From contig NZ_CP154859.1 in NCBI RefSeq assembly GCF_039614725.1, positions 1,364,001 through 1,428,000 of the forward strand: 64,000 nucleotides of DNA, read 5' to 3'. The notes under the pieces were generated by a model. The model saw nothing but the letters and a program-made list of their open reading frames with translations. It was not told the DNA's origin and ran no database searches. This stretch comes from Thauera sp. JM12B12 (GTDB lineage Bacteria > Pseudomonadota > Gammaproteobacteria > Burkholderiales > Rhodocyclaceae). How positions within the stretch are numbered: the stretch's first letter is position 1; every line of letters begins with the position of its first letter. Below are positions 50,987-59,423 of the stretch, piece by piece. The position numbers were made by a program, and so were the translations under genes.

Positions 50987-52744
50987 GTGAATCCAGAGAT
51001 TGCCAAGTTTCTGCTTGAGAGTTTGATCGAGCGTATCGATCGCAATGCCATCGGGACTGTTTCGTCTGCAGAGCGTCAGGCGCTGGGTGTGGCCTTGGCC
51101 GTGCTGCGGGGCGGAACTGCGAGTCCGTCTGCGACCCCAGTCGAAACACCTACGCCGCCGTCTGTGGCAGGCCGCGTAGCGGATGCCCCCCCGACTACTG
51201 CGGAACAAGTCATTCCCGTGCCGCCACCCCAGGAGGATGTGCCCCCTCCTGAGGTGCCGAAAACGGTCCAGCCGAAGGTCGTCTTGGTTACCGACGCACT
51301 GGACAGGAGCACGCCTGATGACCCCAATGTGCTGCTTTGCCTGGACTTCGGGACGGCCATGTCCAAGGCGTTTGCTCAGTCGGACGATGGTCAGCCGTTT
51401 GAGCTGGAGTTGGGCGCGCAAGCCGGCGGGGAAGGCTATGCAGTGCCGTCATCAGTCTTCATTACCGATGGCGGAAAGGTGCTGTTTGGCTTCGAAGCCG
51501 TGGATGCAAGCCAGGAGCTTTCAGACTCCAACCGGGCGCGCCTGGATTCGATCAAGAGCTGGCTGAGTCAGCGCTCGGATGGGAATCTCGATGCCTACCC
51601 TTTGCGGGCCGAAATGAATCCGACGCAGGTCAAGCTGACCGAAGGCGATTTGATCCGGATTTATTTGGCCTATTTGACTGATCTGGCCGTTTCTCAGGTT
51701 CAGACTTGGTCGGTGGAAGACACGAAAGGCCCGCTCTCCCGCTATGTACGGCGGAGATTTGCGCATCCGTGCTGGCCGTCTTCTGCGCAGAAGTCATGGG
51801 CGGACCGGTTGATGCGCCACTGGATGGCCGAAGCGCAGATTCTTGCGGACACCTTTCACGGACGGTGGCAGGGCGGTCTGGATGTGGCAGAAGTTAAGGC
51901 TGCTGTCGATCTGGTGCGTGCCCTTGAGCGGCGCCCCGAGTATTTGATCGCCGACGGTGTGCCGGAGCCCGTGGCCGTGGCGGCAGGTGCCCTTGTCGAC
52001 GGCGAGGACAAGCGTCTTCCTTTCATGGTGATCGATGTAGGAGCAGGCACGACCGACTTTGGCCTCTTCCTCCTTCGCGAGGATGAGCAGCGAGAGATCA
52101 CGCGGGTGTTTCAGGTGCCGGGCTCAATCAAGGCCCTGATGCAGGCCGGCGATCGGATCGACATGATGCTTAAGAAGTTCATCCTGGATGCCCAGGGTGT
52201 CGACCTGACCGAGCCTCACGGTCGGCTGGTTGCAGCCGATCTGAGCCGTCGCATACGTGGATTTAAGGAGCGTTTGTTTGCCGACACCACGGTCCAGTAT
52301 GCGCTTAGCGACGGTACGCTCGGAAGGATCGAACTGGGCGACTTCATGGCTTCGCGGCCGGTCAGGGAGTTTTCCGAGCGTGTCGAGCAGGGCTTCAGGG
52401 ATGTGTTGGAAGGGCTGCACGACACGTGGCTGAGCTACCTCACCAAGACCGATCTCACGGTGATTCTGACGGGTGGCGGGGCAAGCTTGCCGATGATGCG
52501 CGCGCTGGCCGAGGGGTGGGTAGAAGTGCGCGGCAAGCGGATCGCACGCAAGCTCGTGGATCCGTTACCGAGCTGGATTCTGGACGAGAGCCCGGAGTTG
52601 GAGCCTGTCTATCCGCAGCTGGCAGTGGCGATTGGCGGCGCGGCACATGAACTTCCGGAGACTGTGGATGGCCCCGAAGCCTTTGCCGGTGGTGGGGGCA
52701 GAACAGCGTATGCGGTAGGGAACCTGCAGGTGAGTGGGGCCTAG
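50987..52744 (+). CDS. actin/Hsp70-like ATPase
   Basis: The 585-aa protein starts at a GTG 6 nt after AAAGGAGG. A short helical N terminus (1-45) is joined by a Pro-rich linker (about 46-100) to an actin-fold domain. Phosphate-1 is [15 protein letters not shown] (about 113-127), phosphate-2 is [14 protein letters not shown] (about 346-359), and the adenosine motif is [12 protein letters not shown] (about 492). No substrate-binding domain like that of DnaK is seen. It pairs with the preceding GrpE-like gene. Sampled G+C (47% in one line) marks it as foreign even within the island. Confidence 0.78.
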   Translation: MNPEIAKFLLESLIERIDRNAIGTVSSAERQALGVALAVLRGGTASPSATPVETPTPPSVAGRVADAPPTTAEQVIPVPPPQEDVPPPEVPKTVQPKVVLVTDALDRSTPDDPNVLLCLDFGTAMSKAFAQSDDGQPFELELGAQAGGEGYAVPSSVFITDGGKVLFGFEAVDASQELSDSNRARLDSIKSWLSQRSDGNLDAYPLRAEMNPTQVKLTEGDLIRIYLAYLTDLAVSQVQTWSVEDTKGPLSRYVRRRFAHPCWPSSAQKSWADRLMRHWMAEAQILADTFHGRWQGGLDVAEVKAAVDLVRALERRPEYLIADGVPEPVAVAAGALVDGEDKRLPFMVIDVGAGTTDFGLFLLREDEQREITRVFQVPGSIKALMQAGDRIDMMLKKFILDAQGVDLTEPHGRLVAADLSRRIRGFKERLFADTTVQYALSDGTLGRIELGDFMASRPVREFSERVEQGFRDVLEGLHDTWLSYLTKTDLTVILTGGGASLPMMRALAEGWVEVRGKRIARKLVDPLPSWILDESPELEPVYPQLAVAIGGAAHELPETVDGPEAFAGGGGRTAYAVGNLQVSGA

Positions 52745-52824
52745 ACCAAGTTGAGTCAAGAATATTGGCGGTATCGAAGTTGCCGACGCGACGTGCTGCT
52801 GCAGCTTCATGGGAGATGATGGGG

Positions 52825-55650
52825 ATGAGTTTGAAACCGTGGCGCGAGATCGCCGTTCCGCACGAGGACGTGCTCAAGGGCACCTTCCAACAGGCCGAGT
52901 TCGCGGCCGACCTGTCGCGCGTGCATCTGGGCACGGCGACCGCCGAGTACCAGGACCCGTCGCTGTTCTTCCAGCGCACCTTCATCACCGAAGGCATGCG
53001 TCTGCTGCTCGACTCGGTGGTGCATCGCCTGACCGGCCGCGGTGGCGATCCGGTGATCCAACTGCAGACAGCCTTCGGTGGCGGCAAGACGCACACGATG
53101 CTGGCGGTGTATCACCTAGCCAAAGGCGAAGTGTCGGCCTCGGACATGCCCGGCATTCCGTCGATCCTGAACGCGGCCGGCGTGGTGGAAATGCCGCGGG
53201 CGCGCATTGCGGTGCTCGACGGCATTCGCCTTTCGCCCAACCAGCCGATGAAGCGCGACGGGCTGGCGGTCAACACGCTCTGGGGCGAGCTCGCATGGCA
53301 ACTCGGTGGCGCCGAGGGCTACGCCATGGTGCGCGACGCGGACGAGTCCGGCACCTCGCCGGGCAAGGGCGTGCTGGCGGATCTGCTCGGCCGCTACGCA
53401 CCATGCGTGATCCTGATCGACGAGCTGGTGGCCTACATCCGCCAGTTCGAGGAAGGCAAGACGCTGTCGGGCGGATCCTTCGACTCGAACCTGAGCTTCT
53501 TGCAGGCGCTGACCGAGGCGCTCAAGGCCGTGTCGACGGCGGTGTTGCTGGCCTCGCTGCCCGAGTCGGACAAGGAAGCCGGCAGCCAGCGCGGCGTGAA
53601 GGCGTTGGCTGCCCTGTCGCATTACTTCGGGCGGGTCCAGGCGCTGTGGAAGCCGGTGTCGTCCGAAGAGGCCTTCGAGATCGTGCGTCGTCGGCTTTTC
53701 TCGAGCATCGGCGACAAGCTGGGTGCCGAGGCGGTATGCCGGGCCTTTGCCGACTACTACATCGCCAACGCAGCCGATCTGCCGCACGAGACCCAGGAGG
53801 CACGCTACTTCGAGCGCCTGATGCACGCCTACCCGATCCACCCCGAGGTCTTCGTGCGCCTTTACGAGGACTGGTCTTCGCTCGACAACTTCCAGCGCAC
53901 CCGCGGCGTGCTGAAGCTCATGGCGAAGATCATCCACCGGCTGTGGAAGGACAACAACGCCGACCTGCTGATCATGCCGGGTAGCCTGCCGCTGTACGAT
54001 GCCGACACCCGCAACGAGTCGATCTACTACCTGCCGCAGGGCTGGGACCCGGTGCTGGAACGCGACGTCGACGGCGAGCGCGCGGAGACCACCGCGCTGG
54101 AGAGCGTGGATACTCGCCTGGGCAGCGTGCAGGCGTGCCGGCGCACCGCGCGGACGATCTTCCTGGGCAGCGCGCCAACGACCTCCAGCCAAATGGTGCG
54201 CGGCATCGAGCTCGAGCGGGTATTGCTGGGATGTGTGCAGCCCGGGCAGCAGATCGGCGTGTTCAAGGACGCGCTGCGCCGCCTGAACGACCGCTTGCAC
54301 TATCTCAACTCGGGCAACAACCGCTTCTGGTTCGACACGCGGCCCAACCTGCGCCGCGAGATGGAAGACCGCAAACGGCGCTTTCAGGACAAGGACGATG
54401 TGATTCCTGCGGTGCGCGACCGCGTGCAGCGCACCCTGGCGCCGGGGGTGTTCAGCGGGGTGCATGTGTTCACCGCCAGCGCCGACATTCCCGACGACTG
54501 GGCGCTGCGTCTGGTGGTGTTGCCGCCGACCGCCGGCTACAGCCGCAGCGGCGATCAATCGGCGATCCGCTACGCAACGGAGATCCTCAAGCACCGCGGT
54601 GAGCAGCCGCGCTTCAAGCAGAACCGCCTGATCTTCCTGGCCCCGGATGCGGACAGCGTGAGCCGCCTGAAGGATCAGGTGCGCTCGGTGCTGGCTTGGC
54701 AGTCGATCGTCGCCGACATCAAGGACCTCAAGCTCAACCTCGACCAGTACCAAGCCCGGCAGGCAAGCCGCAGCCTGGACGACGCTAACGATGCACTGCG
54801 CGGCATGGTGAAGGAGAGCTACCGCTGGATGCTGGCGCCGGCCCAGTTCGCCGAGCGCGGCAAGGGGCTCTCGGAGCTGCAGTGGGAAGCGTTCCAGATC
54901 AACTCCGGCGCGCAGAACCTGACGCAGGAGATCGAGCGCGTGCTGCGCGAGAACGAGCTGCTGATCACGGAGTGGGCGCCGATCCACCTTCACAACGCGC
55001 TGAAGACGTGGTTCTGGAAGGACGGCACTGGCGAGGCCAATGCGCTCAACGTCTGGCAGCAGACCTGCCAGCAGCTCTACCTGCCACGTCTGCGCGACGA
55101 CGCCGTGTTCCACAACACACTTGCTGCGGGTGCTGAGAGCCGGGATTTTTTCGGCTTCGCGCAAGGCAAGGAGGATGGTCGCTACCTGGGCTTCAGCTTC
55201 GCGAAGCGGACGACGCCCATTCTGGACACCGCGCTGATCCTGATCGAACCGTCGCTTGCACACGCGGAGGCCGAGCGCATCGCGGCCGAACGCGCGCAGG
55301 AGGCTGCGGGCGCTGCAGCGGTCACCTATCCGCTTGGCACACCGCCCAGTGCGCAAAAGGCTGCAGACTCGGGCGCCACCACGCGCGTTCTCTCCACTCC
55401 AGCCGCGGCCACCACGGCGCCACGGACACACTTCTTCGGGACGATCGACCTCGATCCCGTCATGGCGAAGCGGCAGTTCGCCGACATCATCGACGAGGTG
55501 GTGCTGAACTTCACCGCGAAGCCGGGCGTGAAGGTGCGGATCTCGATCGAGATCGACGCCGAGAGCGATGCGGGCTTCGAGGACGGGTTGCAGCGCGCAG
55601 TGAGGGAGAACTGCAACGTGTTGAGATTCAAGAACGCGGAGTTCGACTGA
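52825..55650 (+). CDS. DUF499 AAA-type ATPase
   Basis: The 941-aa protein starts [20 protein letters not shown], the usual DUF499 opening; GGGAG at 52811-52815 is 9 nt before this ATG, and earlier in-frame starts are less likely. Walker A AFGGGKT is at 83-89 and Walker B VILIDE at 195-200. A long helical body follows, and the C-terminal end has a beta-rich segment ([20 protein letters not shown]). DUF499 proteins co-occur with DUF1156 methylases and SNF2 helicases in defence islands and are related to the large ATPases of BREX-type systems. G+C is about 67%, like the helicase. Confidence 0.85.
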   Translation: MSLKPWREIAVPHEDVLKGTFQQAEFAADLSRVHLGTATAEYQDPSLFFQRTFITEGMRLLLDSVVHRLTGRGGDPVIQLQTAFGGGKTHTMLAVYHLAKGEVSASDMPGIPSILNAAGVVEMPRARIAVLDGIRLSPNQPMKRDGLAVNTLWGELAWQLGGAEGYAMVRDADESGTSPGKGVLADLLGRYAPCVILIDELVAYIRQFEEGKTLSGGSFDSNLSFLQALTEALKAVSTAVLLASLPESDKEAGSQRGVKALAALSHYFGRVQALWKPVSSEEAFEIVRRRLFSSIGDKLGAEAVCRAFADYYIANAADLPHETQEARYFERLMHAYPIHPEVFVRLYEDWSSLDNFQRTRGVLKLMAKIIHRLWKDNNADLLIMPGSLPLYDADTRNESIYYLPQGWDPVLERDVDGERAETTALESVDTRLGSVQACRRTARTIFLGSAPTTSSQMVRGIELERVLLGCVQPGQQIGVFKDALRRLNDRLHYLNSGNNRFWFDTRPNLRREMEDRKRRFQDKDDVIPAVRDRVQRTLAPGVFSGVHVFTASADIPDDWALRLVVLPPTAGYSRSGDQSAIRYATEILKHRGEQPRFKQNRLIFLAPDADSVSRLKDQVRSVLAWQSIVADIKDLKLNLDQYQARQASRSLDDANDALRGMVKESYRWMLAPAQFAERGKGLSELQWEAFQINSGAQNLTQEIERVLRENELLITEWAPIHLHNALKTWFWKDGTGEANALNVWQQTCQQLYLPRLRDDAVFHNTLAAGAESRDFFGFAQGKEDGRYLGFSFAKRTTPILDTALILIEPSLAHAEAERIAAERAQEAAGAAAVTYPLGTPPSAQKAADSGATTRVLSTPAAATTAPRTHFFGTIDLDPVMAKRQFADIIDEVVLNFTAKPGVKVRISIEIDAESDAGFEDGLQRAVRENCNVLRFKNAEFD

Positions 55651-55782
55651 GCCCGATCTCTGAACCGATCAACGCCCGGGAGCGCGCTGTCGAGCTTAGC
55701 TCGGCGATAGCTGCATCCTGCTTCGGTTCCCGCCGGGACGAACGTCAGCGTCGCGGCGCTGACTTCATAACGAGACAAGAAA

Positions 55783-56886
55783 ATGCTTTCTGAACTTGGT
55801 TTGAGCGTGGCCCGTTCCATCCCCGTTGAGCAGGTGATTGGTTTGGCGACGGGCAACCTGAGCCTTCACGGTGGGGTGATCCGGGACGCTGCAGGTCGAA
55901 TCGTCTCCCACTTGGCAATGCCGGCTTCTGCTGGCCTGCTTGGTGCGGTTCCAGGCTTGGGCGCGATCGGGTCGGTCGTGACCGGAATCCAGATGCAAGC
56001 CTTGAGCGCGAACGTGGCTGCGGTGAAGGCGGCGACCGATCAGATCCTGAACTACTCGATCGCGACCACCGCGCTGTCGGGCTTGGGTATCGTCACGTCG
56101 GTAACTGGCTTCGCCTATCTTGCTTCTCGCCTGAACCGCATCGACAAGCGGCTGAGCACTCTTGAGAAGCAGACGAAAGCCATCAAGCAGTTCCTGCAGT
56201 CTTCGCAGCATGCCCAGCTTATGACCGCGGTCGATCACCTGCGTCTGTCTCAGCAGGCCACGGATGGCGAGACGCGGCGACACTTGCTCCTTCAGAGCAA
56301 GCAGCTGTTCACGACCCTGGCCCATCACTACAAGGTCCAGCTCGGGGAGATCGACGACATCACCGAACTGAATGCGACGGAGGACTGCTACGTCCTCGCC
56401 TGCCTCGGCAGCGTGATGGCAATGAGCGACCTCGGCATGGGTGAGGCCGCCCGGGATGAAATGCTTCGCCACTACGCCGACTGGCGTGTGATCGCTCGCA
56501 AGCACTGCGGCAAGCTGCTGCTCAAGGATGACCCTGCACGCCTGTTTGACGCCCGGTACGTGCAGTCGGTGCCGGCCGCAAACCTGATTCGCTTCCTCGA
56601 CTTCACGAACGACAGCAACCGCGGCGTGCAGTGGTTTGACGAGTTACGGCGAACTCTTGACAAGGCCACACTGGTCCGCAGCGCGATGTCAGTCGTCGAG
56701 CCCGCCTGCATCGAGTACGCAAACAAACTGCTGGTGAAGAACGAGGTGTTGCAGGGCTTCAACGCCCATATGGGGTTCCTGGCCGAGAAGAAGCTATCGC
56801 TCTCGTACTTTGCCCAGAGGGTCGAGGAGATCCGGGAACGAGAGGGCGCGAAGTTCCTGGTGCTGCAGAACACCGCTTCAGCGTAG
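55783..56886 (+). CDS. hypothetical protein with two hydrophobic segments
   Basis: The 367-aa protein is not recognised. Residues 40-75 (ASAGLLGAVPGLGAIGSVV) and 88-112 (TTALSGLGIVTSVTGFAYLA) are glycine-rich and hydrophobic and could insert in a membrane. A predicted coiled coil (LNRIDKRLSTLEKQTKAIKQ) and a helical C-terminal two-thirds follow. It starts 132 nt after DUF499, a larger gap than within the operon, and may have its own promoter. As the last cargo gene before the attachment site it might be a membrane-acting effector or an unrelated passenger. Confidence 0.65.
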   Translation: MLSELGLSVARSIPVEQVIGLATGNLSLHGGVIRDAAGRIVSHLAMPASAGLLGAVPGLGAIGSVVTGIQMQALSANVAAVKAATDQILNYSIATTALSGLGIVTSVTGFAYLASRLNRIDKRLSTLEKQTKAIKQFLQSSQHAQLMTAVDHLRLSQQATDGETRRHLLLQSKQLFTTLAHHYKVQLGEIDDITELNATEDCYVLACLGSVMAMSDLGMGEAARDEMLRHYADWRVIARKHCGKLLLKDDPARLFDARYVQSVPAANLIRFLDFTNDSNRGVQWFDELRRTLDKATLVRSAMSVVEPACIEYANKLLVKNEVLQGFNAHMGFLAEKKLSLSYFAQRVEEIREREGAKFLVLQNTASA

Positions 56887-57020
56887 CTGCATGGCAGACC
56901 GTCGGATCGATGAGCAGGGAAGACGATTGACCCGTCACCTGCTGTTGCTGGGGGTATCTTTGGGGGTATGAAAGGACTTAGAGGTCTTAAAAGGCTTTCG
57001 TTATGTGGCTTTTAGGCAAC
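56887..57020. other. right end of the island with GGGGGTA sites
   Basis: No gene is seen. GGGGGTA occurs at 56949-56955 and 56961-56967 (12-bp period), the same 7-mer that lies before the integrase. These would be the second set of integrase arm sites inside the right attachment region. Confidence 0.45.
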
Positions 57021-57069
57021 AGTTCGATAGCCCTTCGGCCACCACGAACACCTCCGAAGTAGTCCGAGA

Positions 57070-57112
57070 AAGCCCGGAAATCCCAATAAAATCAAGGATT
57101 CCGGGCTTTTTT
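57070..57112 (+). terminator. copy of the post-tRNA terminator
   Basis: Arms AAGCCCGGAA (57070-57079) and TTCCGGGCTT (57099-57108) with a T-run, the counterpart of 33034-33076. It could stop read-through from the defence operon. Confidence 0.75.
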
Positions 57113-57217
57113 GCGTCCAGAGTAGTCCAAGAACGGCTAGTGGAAGCCGGAAGTTTGTGGGGGCAGTTGGGGGTATGAGGCGAAAGCCAGCGTACCCCCA
57201 GCCGGAGATACCCCCAA

Positions 57218-57347
57218 ATGCCCCTGACCGACACGCAGATCAAGGCGCTCAAGCCCGAGGCGAAAGCGCGCAAGCACGCCGACGAGAAGGGGCTTTTTCT
57301 CCTGGTGACGCCGAGCGGCGGCAAGCTGTGGCGGCTCAAGTACCGGG
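57218..57347 (+). pseudogene. truncated integrase (first 43 codons)
   Basis: MPLTDTQIKALKPEAKARKH and LFLLVTPSGGKLWRLKYRV match the intact integrase of the island, then homology stops abruptly at the codon for Val43. The following bases belong to an istB gene in another frame. Only part of the DUF4102 arm-binding domain is left, so no recombinase activity is possible. Confidence 0.9.
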
Positions 57348-57974
57348 TTGCAGGCGGCCCGGTTCCCGGTGCATCGGGACTTGGCCGGGTTCGACTTCGA
57401 GCAGTCGAAGGTGGAGCGGGCGCTGATTCAGGAACTCGCCACGCTCGATTTCACCCCGCAGGCCCACAACGTCGTGTTCATCGGCGGCACCGGCACAGGC
57501 AAATCGCACCTAGCCACCGCGCTGGGCGTCTTCGGGATCACCCGGCACAGCAAGCGGGTGCGATTTTGCTCGACCGTTGATCTGGTCAATCTGCTCGAGT
57601 AGGAGAAGGTGGCCGGCAAAGCCGGCAAGCTCGCCTTCTCGCTGCTGCGCATGGACCTGGTGATTCTCGATGAGCTGGGCTACCTGCCCTTCAGCCAGAG
57701 CGGCGGAGCGCTGCTGTTTCACCTGCTCTCGAAGCTTTACGAGCACACCAGCGTGATGATCACGACCAACCTGAGCTTCGGCGAATGGGCAAGCGTGTTC
57801 GGCGACGCAAAGATGACCACGGCACTGCTCGACCGGCTCACCCATCACTGCCACATTGTCGAGACCGGGAACGAGTCCTATTGCTTCCGTCAGAGCTCGG
57901 CCAGCGCGCGGTCGCGGATCAAGGACCGTGAGCAATCCAAGCGCGGAACCCTTACCGAGGACGAACCGTTCTGA
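57348..57974 (+). pseudogene. istB: IS21-family istB, 5' truncated and with an amber stop
   Basis: Encodes the C-terminal part of the IstB helper ATPase: Walker A FIGGTGTGKSHLATALG, Walker [15 protein letters not shown], then [15 protein letters not shown] and [19 protein letters not shown]. The first roughly 50-60 residues are missing at the junction with the integrase fragment. A TAG at 57600-57602 interrupts the frame where the family has Gln ([16 protein letters not shown]), a single CAG-to-TAG change. The partner istA and IS ends are not found. Confidence 0.9.
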
Positions 57975-57984
57975 CCAGGCGCCC

Positions 57985-58033
57985 GCGCAGAGAAGCCCGC
58001 TTCGGGCTACGCCCTTCGCGGGCTTCTCTGCGC
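57985..58033. terminator. 16-bp perfect inverted repeat after istB
   Basis: GCGCAGAGAAGCCCGC (57985-58000) and its exact complement (58018-58033) enclose a 17-nt loop. It is 11 nt after the istB stop. It may be a terminator or part of a mobile-element end; no T-run follows. Confidence 0.5.
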
Positions 58034-58182
58034 ACACTCGCGGTCAGCAACTCGACTACACTGAACATCGGCTGCTTCATGACGAGCAGCTAAAGTGCCT
58101 GGGTAGAATTCAATGCGCACCGCTGGGTAGTCTTAGACGCGCGCCGGCATTCAGCGTCCGGCCGAGCCTGTGGCGTTTATGG

Positions 58183-58229
58183 TGATTGCAATGATTGCGG
58201 CGTTCACTACGATGCAAGCATTGCAATCA
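58183..58229. promoter_or_regulatory. inverted repeat operator of the toxin-antitoxin pair
   Basis: TGATTGCAATG (58183-58193) and CATTGCAATCA (58219-58229) are perfect 11-bp inverted copies 25 nt apart, ending 13 nt before the antitoxin ATG; another half-site (TGATTGC) overlaps. Ribbon-helix-helix antitoxins bind such paired sites for autoregulation. Confidence 0.65.
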
Positions 58230-58242
58230 TCAGGAGCGCGCG

Positions 58243-58455
58243 ATGGCGACCAATCTTGTCGTTCGTAACATCGACCCTTCAGTCGTGCAGGCTTTGAAGG
58301 AGGCGGCGGCGCGGCACGGTCGAAGCGCTGAGGCGGAGCATCGGGAAATCCTGCGGGCAGCGCTTGCCCGACCTGCGCGGCGGACCTTCAAAGACGTTCT
58401 GGCCAGCATGCCGGACGTGGGTACCGATGAAGACTTCAACCTCAGGCAGGGCTGA
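58243..58455 (+). CDS. FitA-like ribbon-helix-helix antitoxin
   Basis: The 70-aa protein (MATNLVVRNIDPSVVQALKE) has a ribbon-helix-helix N terminus with LKEAAARHGRSAEAEHREIL, typical of FitA/VapB-type antitoxins, and a C-terminal toxin-binding tail (TFKDVLASMPDVGTDEDFNL). AGGAG lies 6 nt before the ATG. Its stop overlaps the toxin start (TGATG), so they are translationally coupled. An upstream inverted repeat is a probable operator. Confidence 0.88.
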   Translation: MATNLVVRNIDPSVVQALKEAAARHGRSAEAEHREILRAALARPARRTFKDVLASMPDVGTDEDFNLRQG

Positions 58456-58880
58456 TGTACCTGCTCGGCACCAATATCATCAGCGAGTTGCGAAAAGGTG
58501 GGCGTGCCAATCCGGGCGTGACCGCCTTTTTCGCCACCCTGGCCGCGGAGGACATCTATCTGTCGGTCCAGACAATCGGTGAGATTCGCCGGGGCCTAGA
58601 GAACATCCGTAATCGCGGTGACTGCGAGCAGGCCGCGCGACTCGAAGCCTGGCTGGATAGGGTGGTCGCTGACTATGCAGAACGTATTCTGGGCTTTGAC
58701 CTCGACTGTGCTCAGCTCTGGGGCCGACTGATGTCACCGAGTCCTCAGCATCCCATCGACAAGCAGATTGCAGCCATCGCCCTCATCTACGACCTAACCG
58801 TCGTTACGCGCAACACGGAAGACTTCAAGTCGGCCGGGGTGCGGAGCATCAATCCGTTTAGCCCGCCCTTGGTGACCTGA
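58455..58880 (+). CDS. FitB/VapC-like PIN toxin with mutated catalytic Asp
   Basis: The 141-aa PIN-domain protein would be an RNase. Conserved acids in TIGEIRRGL (Glu), HPIDKQIAAIAL (Asp) and VVTRNTEDF (Asp) are present. The first catalytic Asp, normally in M-Y-L-L-D-T-N, is Gly5 (codon GGC). PIN nucleases need this Asp to bind metal, so the toxin is likely inactive. The frame is otherwise intact and no length is lost. It lies in the decayed element remnant. Confidence 0.87.
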   Translation: MYLLGTNIISELRKGGRANPGVTAFFATLAAEDIYLSVQTIGEIRRGLENIRNRGDCEQAARLEAWLDRVVADYAERILGFDLDCAQLWGRLMSPSPQHPIDKQIAAIALIYDLTVVTRNTEDFKSAGVRSINPFSPPLVT

Positions 58881-58970
58881 GAGGCGAGCGGCAGCGTTCC
58901 GCTATCCTCGGTGCCTAACCGCTGGAGTGCCGAGAATCGGGAACACGGTAGTGTTCTGATCAGTGTGCAA

Positions 58971-59223
58971 GAGCCCGAGCTGCCGCGCAGCGAGATCCCT
59001 CACGAACCCGATTCGACCACCCGCGCCTGCGGCCGTCAGATCCGCCCCATCGGCGAGGACGTCGCCGAGAGGCGCGACTACACCCCGGGGCGCTTCACCT
59101 TCGCGCGCCACATCCGGGGCAATTGGGCGTGCGGCACGTGCGAGACCCCGGTGCAGGCATCAGGACCCACTGCCGCTGTATCGTCAGGAAGGCATCTTCG
59201 GCCGAGCCGGGTTGGCGATTCCA
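58971..59223 (+). pseudogene. IS66-family transposase remnant (internal deletion, frameshift)
   Basis: One frame encodes HEPDSTTRACGRQIRPIGED and DYTPGRFTFARHIRGNWAC, typical of the zinc-finger part of IS66 TnpC, ending near 59159. From 59158 the next frame gives DPLPLYRQEGIFGRAGLAIP, which in intact transposases lies about 30 residues further on. So the copy has lost a stretch and shifted frame, and both ends are missing. The 200 bases after it (59224-59423) show no gene or clear repeat; the 90 bases before it are likewise empty. Confidence 0.85.
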
Positions 59224-59423
59224 CACGAGGGGTAGATTGTCTCCAAATTCGGAACGGTGACTTTTCAGGCGGGCTGTTTATCTCAGTCGCCTGGGCGCCG
59301 TAGAGTGCGATCCATGGACGGCGCATCACTGCGCGACTGCTGATGCAGAGGATCGGAGCCTTCGCAGGCCGGGATCGATGCTGGAGCTGGCTCGCGACAG
59401 CGCCGTCTTTCTGGAGAATTCGG

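Larger units (their letters stand above)
32984..57050. mobile_element. integrative genomic island at tRNA-Ala carrying a composite defence operon
   Basis: The element runs from the tRNA 3' end to an imperfect repeat of the same tRNA end at 57021-57050. A tyrosine integrase reads inward from the tRNA. Then follow AlpA, a primase-like/DUF3631 pair, small accessory genes and 17.6 kb of defence cargo. No conjugation, relaxase or virion genes are seen, so it is more like a P4-type satellite or integrative plasmid than an ICE or prophage. Copies of GGGGGTA lie at both ends, as expected for integrase arm sites. Confidence 0.85.
57021..57348 (+). repeat. second copy of the tRNA-end / integrase-start region
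   Basis: Matches 32984-33314: tRNA 3'-end-like AGTTCGAT..CCTTCGG, CCACCACGAACAC, the terminator, the GGGGGTA/TACCCCC array and the first 43 codons of int. Counted over the coding part there are about 5 differences in 130 bases. The tRNA-like end is imperfect and there is no tRNA body. It serves as right attachment repeat for the island and as left end of an older element. Confidence 0.8.

Noticed and set aside
39283..55650. Complete class I or II DISARM, or BREX
   Set aside because: No DUF1998 (DrmB-like) gene, no phospholipase-D protein (DrmC) and no PglZ are seen; only the helicase, methylase and DUF499 resemblance holds, so a DISARM-like label is the limit.
32984..57050. Prophage or conjugative element
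   Set aside because: No capsid, portal, tail, relaxase, coupling or type IV secretion genes; only integrase, AlpA and a replication-like module are present.
57348..57974. Intact IS21 element
   Set aside because: istA and the terminal repeats are absent, istB lacks its N terminus and carries an internal TAG.
57985..58033. IS terminal inverted repeats
   Set aside because: The two arms are 17 nt apart, forming one hairpin, and do not bracket a transposase gene.
59343..59423. Longer N terminus for the DODA-type dioxygenase
   Set aside because: Family proteins start close to the first metal-binding His; GGAG is well spaced from the ATG at 59424 and the extra 27 residues have no homologous feature.
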